Of a stretch of DNA of 64,000 nucleotides, positions 36,193 through 47,207 are shown piece after piece; positions within the stretch are counted from its first letter, which is position 1, and each line of letters begins with the position of its first letter. The notes under the pieces are model-generated. The model saw nothing but the letters and a program-made list of their open reading frames with translations. It was not told the DNA's origin and ran no database searches. The stretch comes from Daucus carota subsp. sativus (taxonomy: Eukaryota; Streptophyta; Magnoliopsida; Apiales; Apiaceae): assembly GCF_001625215.2 (NCBI RefSeq), contig NC_030388.2:21812558-21876557 (forward strand), read 5' to 3'. The translations under genes were made by a program, and so were the position numbers.

Positions 36193-38687
36193 ATGGCAGA
36201 CATTGCGATTTCCGGTGAACCCAATTTCTCCGATCTCGTCCCGACTAAAAAAGGGCGATCAAGAAAAGCCTTGAAACCCAAAACCCCATCATCAAACGAG
36301 ACCAACATTTTGCCTGTACCGGTATCACAGGCTTCTCCGGTGAAGAAGGCGATGACTGAATCTACCGGGAAAGAGAACGAGAAGAAGAAGACCAAGAAGA
36401 AGGCGGCGAAAGAGGCGAAACCCCAAGAGGGTGATTTTGAGAAAATGTTCGAGGAGATGCAGAAGAAGCTTGAGCAGATGACGCTTGAGAAAGCGAAGAC
36501 GGAGGAGATGTTGAAGGAGAGGGAGGAGGCTTTGAGACGCAAGGAGGAGGAGCTCGAGACGCGGGGGCGAGAGCAGGAGAAGCTTCAGATTGAGATTAAG
36601 AAGTTGGGGAAAATGAAGGAATTTAAGCCCACTGTGGTAATTCACTCTATCTGTTTGATGAAATGATTTTATGTTTTGGTTATATCTGATTATTGTGAAA
36701 TCAGTGTTTGAATCTTGGTTAGAATGTATGAAAATATATATATGTGTATACAAAATGATTCTTGATTTTACATTTTGCAATTTACGTGATTCTTGATTTC
36801 TATTATTAAGGTATCAATTATATCTGATTAACTGTTGTTTATGTCTTATCATTGAGAAAACAAGATGGTTGTGATTGACTGGTATTATTATAATTTGGAT
36901 ATTATTAATCAGATGATTCTTGATTTCTGATGTAAGGGTTTTACTTGTAGTGATAGTGTATTGGATTTCAAAACTGGAAAATCCATATGTTGATTCTTGA
37001 TTGGAATATATAAATGTTCATATGTTCTATCAATTGATTGTTGATTTCTGATGCTAGAGTTTTACTTGTCAAGACTGTTTGTTTGATGATTCCTTTTGTT
37101 GCATAGAATTTTCCGCTTGTTCAAGCTCCGAAAGAGAAAGAGCTAGGAAAGAAAGAAAAGAAAAAGGTGTGCCCAGAGAAGAAGAAGCCGTCTCCACCAT
37201 ATGCCCTATGGTTGAAAGATCAATGGACTGAGGTATTAAATTTAGAACTCGGTTTATTTTTTTTAACTTTAATGTCCTGGTGATGCTTGTCATATGGTTG
37301 TTGAGGTAAATGGTCTTTGATACTTTTATCTAGGTTAAGAAAGAAAACCCGGATGCTGAATTTAAGGAGATATCAACCATGTTGGCGGCGAAATGGAAGA
37401 CGGTGACTGCAGAAGAGAAGAAGCCTTATGAGGAGAAGTATCAAGCTGAGAAGGAAGCCTATTTGAAGATAGTTGGGGCTGAAAAACGTGAGAATGAAGC
37501 AATGAAGCTCTTGGAAGAAGAGCAGAAACAGAGGACAGCCATGGAGTTACTTGAACAATATATGCAGTTCAAGGAGGAAACTGAAAATGATAAGAAGAAA
37601 AAGACCAAGTAAATAACTATGCATCTTTTATGTCTCTATGTCATAGTATTTTGGTGTTGGTCATTATATAATTTGTTTGCCTTTGGATTATTCAAACAGA
37701 AAGGAAAAGGATCCATTGAAACCGAAGCACCCGGTGTCAGCATTTTTCTTGTTTATGAATGAGCGTCGTGCTGATTTGGTTGCGGAAAAGAAAAATGTTT
37801 TGGAGGTTGGGAAAATAACTGGTGAAGAATGGAAGAACATGACTGAAAAAGAAAAAGCTCCTTACGAAGAGGTTCATTTCTTTTGATTTGATTAAACATT
37901 GAAAAATCCATTTAGTAGATTTGCTAATTCTGATATTTCTTCTTTGAGATTCAGATGGCTAAGAAAAATAAGAATCAGTATCTGCAACAAATGGAGGTTT
38001 ACAAGAAGAAAAAGGATGAGGAAGCTGCCAGCCTCCAAAAGGAAGAGGAGGAACTCTCGAAAATTCAGAAACAGGAGGCCATGCAATTGCTTAAAAAGAA
38101 AGAGAAAACAGAAAACCTAATTAAGGTAACACTGTTGATGTTTATAATCTTTTGATAATGTTTTATACTGTGTACATGAGTCTGATTCAAAACTGAACAT
38201 GAAAGCTTGGTTTCATTCGGCTCCTAGATTACATTATTTCAATTACCATAACGTATCCTAACTATATTGCAGAAAACGAAAGAAGAACGCCAAAAGAAAC
38301 AGAAGGGAGAGAAGAAAATTGTTGATCCTAACAAACCAAAAAGGCCAGCTTCCTCTTTCTTGCTGTTCAGCAAAGAAGCAAGGAAAACTATATCAGAAGA
38401 GCGTCCTGGGATTAACAATTCCACACTCAATGCACTCATATCTGTGAAATGGAAGGTGAGTCCTAAATTTAAATTTCTTACATGAATCAAGAATCCCTTG
38501 GATGACACTTTAGTTTAATTTTGTTTTGCATGTTTCTTGTCAACTGTAGGAAATAAGCCATGAAGAAAAGCAGCTTTGGAACGAGAAGGCTGCGGGAGCT
38601 ATGGAGGCATACAAGAAAGAAATGGAGGAGTACAATAAAACTACTGCAGCAGAAGAGAGCTCAAGTAGCTGCAGTGGCCCGCAGTGA
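36193..38687 (+). CDS. 3xHMG-box protein, 502 aa
   Basis: Seven exons: 36193-36636, 37107-37232, 37334-37608, 37700-37871, 37955-38125, 38273-38455 and 38550-38687. They join to 502 codons plus stop. An N-terminal basic region and a glutamate/lysine coiled coil (about residues 80-140) precede three HMG boxes at roughly 174-236 (PSPPYALWLKDQW), 287-357 (PKHPVSAFFLFMNERR) and 414-487 (PKRPASSFLLFSKEAR). Three HMG boxes with a basic N-terminus define the plant-specific 3xHMG-box1/2 group, which binds DNA non-sequence-specifically and associates with mitotic and meiotic chromosomes. Arabidopsis members have about 450 residues, so this one is slightly longer, mainly in linkers. Several exons end near stops, so intron retention would truncate the protein after box 1 or 2. 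Confidence 0.95.
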
Positions 38688-39501
38688 AGATTCTATGTTA
38701 GTTTGTTCAAGTTGGTTCAGTTGAACATCTTAGGGGAGTTTTAGTAGCTTCATTATGTTGGTTCCTTTCATTTTAGTTTTGGTCAAGACCAGTAGTAGCT
38801 TCAGTTTACTGTTGCTTTAAAAGAATCGTTGAGATTCGGATGATAATCAATTGAAATTTAAACCAGCGTTGCTCCTGTTTATGATTCAAAATCTAAACCA
38901 GATCCCGAATTTATGTTCCAGTTGATTAAGTTTTTCGTTTTGGTATGTTTGTTCCAAGTCTTCCCTGCTACTTGACAGATGCAAGGCCTCATGGGTACTG
39001 TTTCAGTTTATAGGCTTAATAAATGTAATTTCCTGCTTTATGAGGATTCCTTATAGTCTCATCGTGTAAGGCTATATAAGGATCTCTGGATACTGTATTG
39101 ACTAACAATCTTAATGATATTGTATTCTTCAATCTTCCTGGTACCTCAGACATACACAGTCCTAGCAGCCGCAAAAAAATATATTATGTATAAGCCTATG
39201 ATATGTTTTGATATTATCTGATAGGAAATTATAGAGACGATAAAACTGCCTGGTAAATTTTCTGTGATATTTTTCCTTCCTTTAGGCCTCACTAAAAAAC
39301 TTTTGACATATTAAGTAACTTTTTCTAATGGATAAACTTAGGGGTAGTTATCAACTTAATGATGTTAAAAATACATGTTATTATGTTAGTCCTGTAAGAT
39401 TGCAATCTGATTATGTTTTCCCTTTGTAGATTTTAGTTGGGACTTGGGTGTGATGGAGCCAATTCAGTGGTGACGGATTTTCTTCGGCTCAAGACTACAG
39501 T
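38688..39501. other. 3' UTR and spacer
   Basis: The first 200 bases are a likely 3' UTR. Nothing else is recognisable before the target duplication at 39502. Confidence 0.4.
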
Positions 39502-39519
39502 AAAACCTCAATATATTAA

Positions 39520-40453
39520 AAATGATGGATAACTGTTATCTTCTCTCTGACTTTGAGGTCATTTTTTAATCTGTGATAACCGGGCCTAACATCCCTTTCA
39601 TTTCGATGCAGATGATTCTAAATCAACTGAGCTTCTCTCGACTAAAAACCCTCCCCCTCTCTCTCTCAAAAATTAGGATTTTAAAAGCCGTCGTCTTTTT
39701 TCAAGCTAGTTGAGGGGCTTTCATCGGTTTCTTCTCCGATGAAAAGCCCAATCCCTTTGTTTTCTTTCATCTTCGTTGATTTTCTTTCAATAAAACCCAA
39801 CTTTTTTGGGTGTCTGTGTGTCTCTCCTGAGTGTGTTTGGTTTGTCTCTCCTTTTGGAGTTTGTGTGTCTCTCCTGTTGGAGTGTGTTTGATTTGTCTCT
39901 CCTCTTGGAGTGTTTTGTTATGTTTATGTTCAGTTATGTTTGGATTCATCCGATGTTGGATTTTATGGAGAATGATTTTATCGATGTTTTTTGGAATCTG
40001 GAAAGCCCGCGTCAAATATCAACTGGTGTTAATTTTGACAAAAGCTCACCTTTCACAATCAAAGATTGTTCATTTGTTTGGAGTTTACACTTTTGGCATG
40101 TATATAACTGGTATCTGGCATGTAGATAGCTGGGATGCGGCTCCTCCAATCTCAGTTTATGAGATTAGAGTTTCCGAACACTGTTCTAACATCGGCTTTT
40201 ATGTGATAAGGTCAATTGTGAATCTGTGATGTTGGTGCAATTTGGATTGCTTGGAAGATCTTTGATTTCATTTTTAGCTCTAAGAATTTCTAAATTCTAT
40301 GTGTCAAACGATGAGGAAACGCATGAGGAAACAAATCAGCTAATTATTTTTAGTATGATATTTGTTTTCCAACCTGGTTGTATGGTCAGTTGGGGGTTTG
40401 TCCCGACTGTATTATATTCTAATTAATGAAATTGCTTTTCTTTGTGTCAAAAA
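39520..40453 (+). mobile_element. Retroposon copy 3, non-coding, about 18-bp TSD
   Basis: AAAACCTCAATATATTAA flanks the insert (about 39502-39519 and 40454-40471). The insert ends TTTTCTTTGTGTC followed by an A-run, like plant LINE 3' ends. Near the head, GCTTTCATCGGTTTCTTCTC and GATGAAAAGCCC resemble GCTTCCATCGGTTTTCACCG and GGTGGAAAGCCCC in copy 1. CTCTCCT(C/G)TTGGAGTGTG is repeated in tandem (39820-39915). No long ORF is present. About 0.93 kb. Confidence 0.8.
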
Positions 40454-40615
40454 AAAACCTCAATATATTAATACTCGATAAATTAATAATTTGTCCAGTC
40501 CCAACTAGGGACCAGTATAAAATTGGATCCCAATCGATAAGATAATAATTTTTTTGAAATTCCAGTGTATATATATTGGTCCCAACGAAACTATAAATTA
40601 ATAATTACTAAAAGA

Positions 40616-42640
40616 CTAGTTGATGACCCGTGCCAAGCACGGGTTGAAATAAATTTTTAAAATTTATTATTTATTGAAAAGATAATGTTTTTTAATGATA
40701 TTATCATATTTTTATTATAATTATTTAAATCATTATATTGTTTGATGATTTTTAAAGTGAGAAAATAATATTCAACATCAACACATATAAGTTCGTTTAT
40801 ACCGTCTTTGATCTCGAATAAAATTCAAATTTTTAAGTCGTAATTGTTATATTCAATCTAATAGGCAAACATTATATATAATTATATTTGGAGTTCTTGT
40901 AAATATAACAGTGGTGTTATAGTTGTTTGACAAATTAATATTGTAGTTTGACAAAGTTAATTAACTTTCTAAAACTAATTTGATATCAAATTGACGGATG
41001 TCTTATGTTTCGATTCTTTTATTATATGTTGCAATATGGACAATGACTTCATTGTCTTCGAGTTTCTGTTTGTCAAGTCGGTGTTACCACCACCTTGTTC
41101 ATCTTTATCGCAATCTTCTGAAGAGCATGGAATGAATTAAAATTTATATTACTAATTTGTAATTGTTTTAGATTTATAATAGGTATGTGTAATGTTATTT
41201 AATTTGTAATTATTTTAGACTTATAATAGGTATGTGTAATGTTGGTTGGTTGGAGTTCTTGCACATCTAGGAGTGATAGTTGTTTGTATGACAAATTAAT
41301 ATAGAAGTCGAAAGAAATTTTTAAGTTATATAACTTAAATATATTTTATAGATAAAATTCGCAATAAATAATGAAACAACAATAAAACATAGAATCCGAT
41401 CTAGAATTCTGACCTCCTCTCATCTAACCCTAATTTTCTCTAGAGTCTCGCTGTTTTCCTTCCAAGTTGGTGGGTTTTCAGTCCAATTTCTCTTGTTTTT
41501 GTGGTCCTATTCCAGATCTATTCTCGGGAAGATTTTTAGATCTAAAACCATCGGAGATTTCGCTGTCTTTCCTCTCTGTTTCAATCGGGTGGATTTTCAG
41601 TCTGATTTCTCTTGTTTTTGTGGTTTCGCTCTAGATCTAAGATTGTTTTCTCTTCCTCGTGAGAGTTTTGTTTTCACTTCTTCATTGTAAGCGGGTGTCT
41701 TGATTTGATGATGAAAGTTTGCATGGAATCGTAGTTCTGGTCGATAGCTCAAACGATAGCTCTATTAGAGCATGATGAAGAGGATACCGGTGATTCAACG
41801 AGGATGCATGAAGTGGGTATTTGTATTTGTATATACTTTATCTTCAAAATATCGTTTAACTGTCTCATCATGAGAACAGGCGATTGCAATTTCCAGTTTG
41901 TTCGACTCGATCATTGATGTAGATGTCGTATGGCTTTCGATTATTAGATGTTAACCTTTGTTTCAAAAAAAACAATAAAACAAAACAATAATAGAGTTTT
42001 TTATCCTGTTTTTTATTTTATGTTCTCATATCCATACAAAAACTCTGCCAACTCCTTATATTTATTTGATATGAATTTATTGAGTTGATTCATATTTAAT
42101 CGATAGAAATTTTATACGGTTAATTCCTATGTTAAATTGTTCGATAAATCTATAATTTGTAATTAATTTAGAGTTATAATAGATATGTGTTACATATATT
42201 TACTCCGTAATTGTTTTAGAGTTAGAATAGGTAATTCTAATATGGGTTGGAATTCTTTTAGACGTAAGAGAATTAGTTGTTTGTATAACAAACTAATATA
42301 GAAGTATGAAGGAATTTTTAATTTAAATAACTTAAATATATTTTATAAATTAAATTCATTATTTAAAATTTTAATTTATTTTATGTTCTCAGTCCTGCAC
42401 AAAAGCTCTGTTGACTCCCTATATTTATTTGATAAAATTTTTATAAAGAATTCATATTTATGTGATAAGGATTTTATAGAGTTAATTTCTAAGTTAAATT
42501 GTTTCAGTTTTAAAAATTAAAATATTTAGTTATATTGAGATAGAATTCTATATCATGAATAATCGTTATGTAAAAAAGTCCTGATCAACATATATGTCTT
42601 ATATCTTTTAATAGGAGTATAATACTTTTAATAGGAGTTT
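40616..42640 (-). mobile_element. Non-autonomous Helitron, 3' end clear, 5' end uncertain
   Basis: On the minus strand the 3' terminus is canonical. A hairpin CCCGTGC-loop-GCACGGG (40627-40643) is followed a few bases later by CTAG (40616-40619) and then T, fitting insertion between A and T. The body is AT-rich with repeated blocks (GTAATTGTTTTAGA..TATAATAGGTATGTGTAA near 41160, 41205 and 42160). The 5' end is probably near 42610-42640 (TCCTATTAAAAG) but is not certain. Retroposon copy 2 is inserted inside. No RepHel coding is seen. Confidence 0.6.
41390..41972 (+). mobile_element. Retroposon copy 2, non-coding, 11-bp TSD
   Basis: ACAATAAAACA flanks it (41379-41389 and 41973-41983), and it ends in an A-run. 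It shares the CCCTAATTTTCTCTAGAGTC head, one AAAACCATCGGAGATTTCGC block, and a long 3' segment (GATTCAACGAGGATGCATGA through TTCCAGTTTGTTCGACT) with copy 1, but lacks the first tandem unit. 583 bp, no coding capacity. Confidence 0.85.
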
Positions 42641-42699
42641 AATAATAATAATTAAATATAATATATGATGATCAAATTTTGATACTCTGATACTAATGT

Positions 42700-42858
42700 T
42701 CAACCAAAACGTGGTTCCGCTTGGTATTGATTTTTGTCAACCCACTGCACCAAATCTTGTTGAGTGCATCCCTGGTGATCTCTCTTATGCTCGCATAGTA
42801 GCTTTCGTTGTTGATCGGTCATGGTTGATTTTTGAACCCCTTTTAGTTTAGGAGCCAT
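42700..42858 (-). pseudogene. CENP-B/pogo-type transposase N-terminal fragment
   Basis: From an ATG at 42858 the minus strand reads MAPKLKG, then LTD-like TMTDQQRKLLCEHKRDH and TQQDLVQWVDKNQY before a stop near 42700. The pattern (Q.R..LC.....H....Q.DL..W) fits the first helix-turn-helix of CENP-B-type DNA-binding domains, found in pogo/Tigger-like transposases. The DDE catalytic part is absent. It is a transposon remnant; the length of match is short, so confidence is moderate. Confidence 0.5.
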
Positions 42859-42980
42859 AGTTGATGTGATTTTAAAAATTTTCAATGGATATTTTATATT
42901 GTGATCAATTTCTAACCATGTTTAATGTACTACATTTGGTACCATGAACCAATTTTTTGGTACCATGAACTAACTTTTTA

Positions 42981-44236
42981 GGGTCCTGTTCCCTGACAAC
43001 CGTGTGTCAGGGAACATTTATCCAACCATCACTCTCCCAGCCGTTGGATCAACGATCCAACGGCTGGGATAAAAGAATATGTTTTTAAGGATCCGCGTAT
43101 ATTTTCCGCGGATAGGGTTATTATACGCGGATCTTCCGCGGTTTTTATGCGCGGATAAGGCACAGGGTATCATGGTTTTCATACTTGTTATTACTCCTCC
43201 TTGTAAGCAGAGTCTGGGGAAAAACAAGACAAAAACAGGGAGTGGTGAAGTGGAGCTTGATAATTGAGGTGGATTTCGTGCAACCAGCTAACCTACTTAT
43301 ACTTATAATTATAAATATGAGTTTATATTTATAATTAATATAAATTCATTTTATATTAATATTTATATTTATAAATATTTATAATTATAAGTATGAGTTT
43401 ATATTTATAATTAATATAAATTCATATTTATAATTATAATTAATATTAATTATAAATATGAATTCATATTTTATATTTAAATGTTATAAATATTTATAAT
43501 TATAATTAATGAATATTTATTAATTATATTATAGATATTAATTATAAATATGAATTTATAAAATCTTATAATAATCATGAATATAAATATGAATTTATAT
43601 AATATGTCTTCTCATAAGAAATATGAATTTATATTAATTATAAATATGAATTCATATTTTATATTTAAATGTTATAAATATTTATAATTATAATTAATGA
43701 ATATTTATTAATTATATTATAGATATTAATTATAAATATGAATTTATAAAATCTTATAATAATCATGAATATAAATATGAATTTATAAAATATGTCTTCT
43801 CATAATAAGATTTCTGTAAAAGATATTCTAATATCCAATATATTCATGCTTATTTTGATTACTTTAATTTTAATCTAAAATTTAATATGGAGGGGAAATC
43901 TAACTTGTTTTTGAAAATAAGCAAATAATAAAAAACTGACCAAATTCATATCATAAAAGAAAGTAATTGTGAGCAGGGGATATGTTAGCTGTTTTTGACT
44001 TGCTACAAGGAGTATAACACGAGTATGAAAACCATTATACCCTCTGTCTTATCCGCGCATAAAAACCGCGGATGGTCCGCGTATAATAACCACACAGCAG
44101 TCTATCCGCGGAAAATATACGCGAATCCTTAAAAACATATTCTTTTGTCCCAGCCGTTGGATCGTTGATCCAACGGCTGGGAGAGTGATGGTTGGATAAA
44201 TGTTCCCTGACACACGGTTGTCAGGGAACAGGACCC
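42981..44236. mobile_element. Non-autonomous MULE, 1.26 kb, 9-bp TSD, long foldback TIRs
   Basis: AACTTTTTA flanks the element (42972-42980 and 44237-44245): a 9-bp duplication, the Mutator hallmark. The termini GGGTCCTGTTCCCTGACA and its complement open inverted repeats of about 225 bp (42981-43207 and about 44010-44236), almost identical over the outer 90 bases. The TIRs contain hairpins: TTCCCTGACA/TGTCAGGGAA, a palindrome around CCAGCCGTTGGATC/GATCCAACGGCTGG, and CGCGGAT arms. The centre is AT-rich and carries a 188-bp tandem duplication. There is no transposase. Confidence 0.9.
43430..43805. repeat. 188-bp AT-rich tandem duplication inside the MULE
   Basis: Landmarks GAATTCATATTTTATATT (43460 and 43648) and AATATGTCTTCTCATAA (about 43600 and 43788) recur exactly 188 bases apart, with near-identical sequence between them. 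The duplication arose after or within the element and has hardly diverged. Confidence 0.85.
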
Positions 44237-44567
44237 AACTTTTTATACTTCAAAAACAAAAAACAATGAACTTGACAAATTCAATGAAAAAACAATGAAC
44301 TTGACAAATTTGATGAATTTGTAAATGTAAATTCATCTCTAACAAATATACGTTGTACGCAAAACCTCTTTAAATTAATAATTTATTAATTTATCGATAT
44401 TAACAATAACTCGCTAAATTAATAGATTATCCTAATGGTCATCCATTCGCTCAAGAGTTTGTCCTCTTTATGAGAAACGGCACTAAAGTGGGTCGAATTT
44501 CAATTGGTAGCAGGTTGGTTCACTGGTTTGTTTCTCACCCTTGGCACTACTAGAATAAGTGGAATAA

Positions 44568-45225
44568 ACAACTTGGTTCTGTGCTAGCTCTGATTCTCGA
44601 ATGAACACAATACACAACTAAACAACTGGAAGATGAAAAGGAAAACTCTAGTATAAACTGAAAACGTGACTCTTCATTACTCACCACCACCAGCAGTATT
44701 GCAAAACAAATAACGCGAAACATCTGTACTAGTATGTTTGCCCGCGTTGTGGGTGCAACAATTAAATTCGGTTCCCAATATAACAATAGAATTTTATATT
44801 TATAAAATAAAGTATTTTTTCTATGTTAATTAAATATGTTGAATTAATTATTTAATTGATAAGTAATTTTTATGTTAATAACCCCTTTTTTTGGTAATTT
44901 TTTTTTGGATCTTATCTTTTTTGCAAATTGTTTTTTTCTTTGGTTGTTGAAATGTAATAAACTGGCAATAATAAAAATAAAATAATATAAATTTTGACAA
45001 AATTAGACATATATTTTTGCCCGCGTTGCGAGTGGAACAATTAAATTCTTTTTCCAATATGACAACTTGGTTCTTTGCTCTGATACTCGAATGAACACAA
45101 TACACAGCTAAACAACTGAAAGATGAAAAGGAAAACTGTAGTATAAATTGGAAACGTGACTCTTCATTACCAGCGGCAGCACACAGCACTATTGCAAAAC
45201 AAATAACGCGGAACATCTATAAGGG
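44568..45225. repeat. Two diverged copies of an approximately 210-bp non-coding unit
   Basis: Segment X (TCGAATGAACACAATACACA ... GCAAAACAAATAACGCG) is at 44568-44730 and 45066-45220. Segment Y (GCCCGCGTTG ... CAACAATTAAATTC) is at 44741-44780 and 45020-45060. The order is X-Y-spacer-Y-X in the same orientation, i.e. a truncated tandem array. The minus strand of each X can be read as a short hydrophobic peptide, but no start context or homology supports a gene. Confidence 0.6.
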
Positions 45226-46203
45226 TTACAATTCTTATCTAATATTGAACAGTTATAGTTATGGTCGCATATATCATTTATTGACGACACAGGTTTTGGT
45301 TTTATAAGCAAAAGGCTGTGTATCCTTTAAAAGTATTTTATATTTAAAATTAACAAAAACGCTACAGTGTTCAATACTTCAATATAGACTCTTTTTATTT
45401 TTTAAAAATCAAACAAAACGTTACATCATGTAATATGTTATGTTTCAAACGTAACACAATATAACGTTTTTATTGAATAGACAAAATGCTACTTAAATTA
45501 ACGTTTATAAGTGATATTTGGGACCATTATATTTACTCCTTACATTTAGGATGTTTCTCCTTAAATCTGTGACACGTCAATCTTTTCTGTAATGAAATAT
45601 GGAAGTACCAATCTTTTTTTAAAATGTCATTCTTATTTATTCAGAATTTCAAATTAAGAAAATCATAAGTGACTCAATCTTTTTCAACAGCCAAACACTC
45701 GATATATAAAAAGAAAACTTTTTTCACATAAATTTTATAGTTAAAATCATCAAAAAAAAGATATTTTTAAAATAAATAACTTTTGTTACTCTTATTACTC
45801 CATAAAGTACTATTTGTTTATATCTTATTAAATAGAAATTCTATATTAGATTCTTCTCTTTATTAATTTATTTTTTCTTTGTCATTTGTTTCGGTCATTT
45901 TCAGAAAGTACTTCCAAGCTGTTGGATTGGTAGATATGGCATTATGTAACGTCTATATATTAAAAAATATTTTATATTCTAACATAAACCTTTTCATCTC
46001 TAAATTTTGAGATATTCATAGATCAGGGTCATGAATTGGTTAAACAAATATATGTGGATGGAAGAAACTCCCAAAAACTCTGACTGTATTCTGATTTATT
46101 TATTAATAATAACATCAAAAACTTTGAAAATTTATAAAACGCCTCAAGACAAAGTAATAAGTTATATATAAAGCTATCACATCAAATGATAATTTTTAGC
46201 AGC
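45226..46203. other. AT-rich spacer
   Basis: No gene or defined repeat boundaries are visible. AACGTT(A/T)CA-type words recur between 45360 and 45510. Confidence 0.4.
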
Positions 46204-46220
46204 AAGTTACCAGCTCTTAA

Positions 46221-46364
46221 TTTTTTTATTTTTATTTTACAATTTAGGCTTAAAGTCTTACAAACATCTATTTTAATACTTTTCGGGGTTGAGTCAGAGT
46301 CGAACTTGGGTGTTTCCAACAGAAGATGAAGCCACCACTCGGGCTCTTAATTTCTCAAAAAAAG
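46221..46364 (-). mobile_element. Short SINE with 17-bp TSD
   Basis: AAGTTACCAGCTCTTAA is present on both sides (46204-46220 and 46365-46381), a perfect 17-bp target duplication. On the minus strand the insert has GAGCCCGAGTGGTGGCTTC (A-box-like), CCAAGTTCGACTC (B-box-like) and an A-rich 3' end. 144 bp. Confidence 0.8.
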
Positions 46365-46436
46365 AAGTTACCAGCTCTTAAGAATTAATAAGGTTTTTCA
46401 AAGTAGCAGCTGTGAAATTCCGTATGATATTATAAT

Positions 46437-46853
46437 TAGAGTAAATGACAAAATGGTGGCCGTAGTTTTTCAAATTATACAAGATGTTGACTGGATTTTA
46501 AAAACTACGTAATGGTGGCCGAAGTTTACTTTCGCCTTTTAATAAGGTGGCGGCCGTGAACCTCGGTTAATTATCCTCTGTTAACTTCAAAAAATAAAAG
46601 AATAAACAACAAAGTGGTGGCTGTAGTTTTCCAAATTTAACAAAATGTTGACTGGATTTCCACCACTTTATCGTTTACTCTTTTATTTTTTGGAGTCAAC
46701 GGAGAAAAAATAACGGAGGTTCACGGCAGCCACCTTGTTAAAAGATAACATGACAGAAGTAAACTCCAGCCACCAATATGTAGTTTTTATAGTCCAGCCA
46801 AAATTTTGTAAAATTTGGAAAACTACAACACCACTTCTTTTTATTTACTCTTA
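46437..46853. mobile_element. Foldback MITE, about 417 bp
   Basis: AGAGTAAATGACAAAATGGTGG at the left matches, in reverse complement, the right end (CCACTTCTTTTTATTTACTC). Inner blocks GGTGGC(G/C)GCCGTGAACC / GGTTCACGGCAGCCACC and GTTGACTGGATTT also pair or repeat. It is non-coding and ends 350 bp upstream of the GABA transporter start, so it could affect its promoter. Confidence 0.7.
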
Positions 46854-47207
46854 TAATTATATCAAATCTAAGCTTTATGAAAGGTGATATATCATTATAT
46901 CTTGTACATATTAATAGTAGGCTAGAATTTGATTATTATTCCAAAAATATCAGCCTACATTTACATTGTTAAATCTCAGAGTATCCGCGGGGAGATTATA
47001 GTAATCCACACACAAAAATTTAAATCATTCCGTATTTAATTACTTAAATACGTATCTCATTATTGTATGTATCTATGAGTCTATGATCTATATATATAGC
47101 TAGCTAGTTCTGTATCACAGCGGCAAAACCAAGACCCAACTTTCCTATCTGTATTTGTGTCCGAATTTCAATATATTATGCACACACAAAAAAGAAATTT
47201 TATTTCT

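Noticed and set aside
36325-36780. Long Leu-rich frame on - opposite 3xHMG exon 1
   Set aside because: It is the complement of the Lys/Glu-rich coiled-coil codons and has no homology of its own.
39820-40229. ORFs with repeated Leu/Ser/Cys segments
   Set aside because: They follow the CTCTCCTNTTGGAGT tandem repeat inside retroposon copy 3.
42981-43267. ORFs in both strands at the MULE left end
   Set aside because: They arise from the GC-richer hairpin TIR and stop at the AT-rich core.
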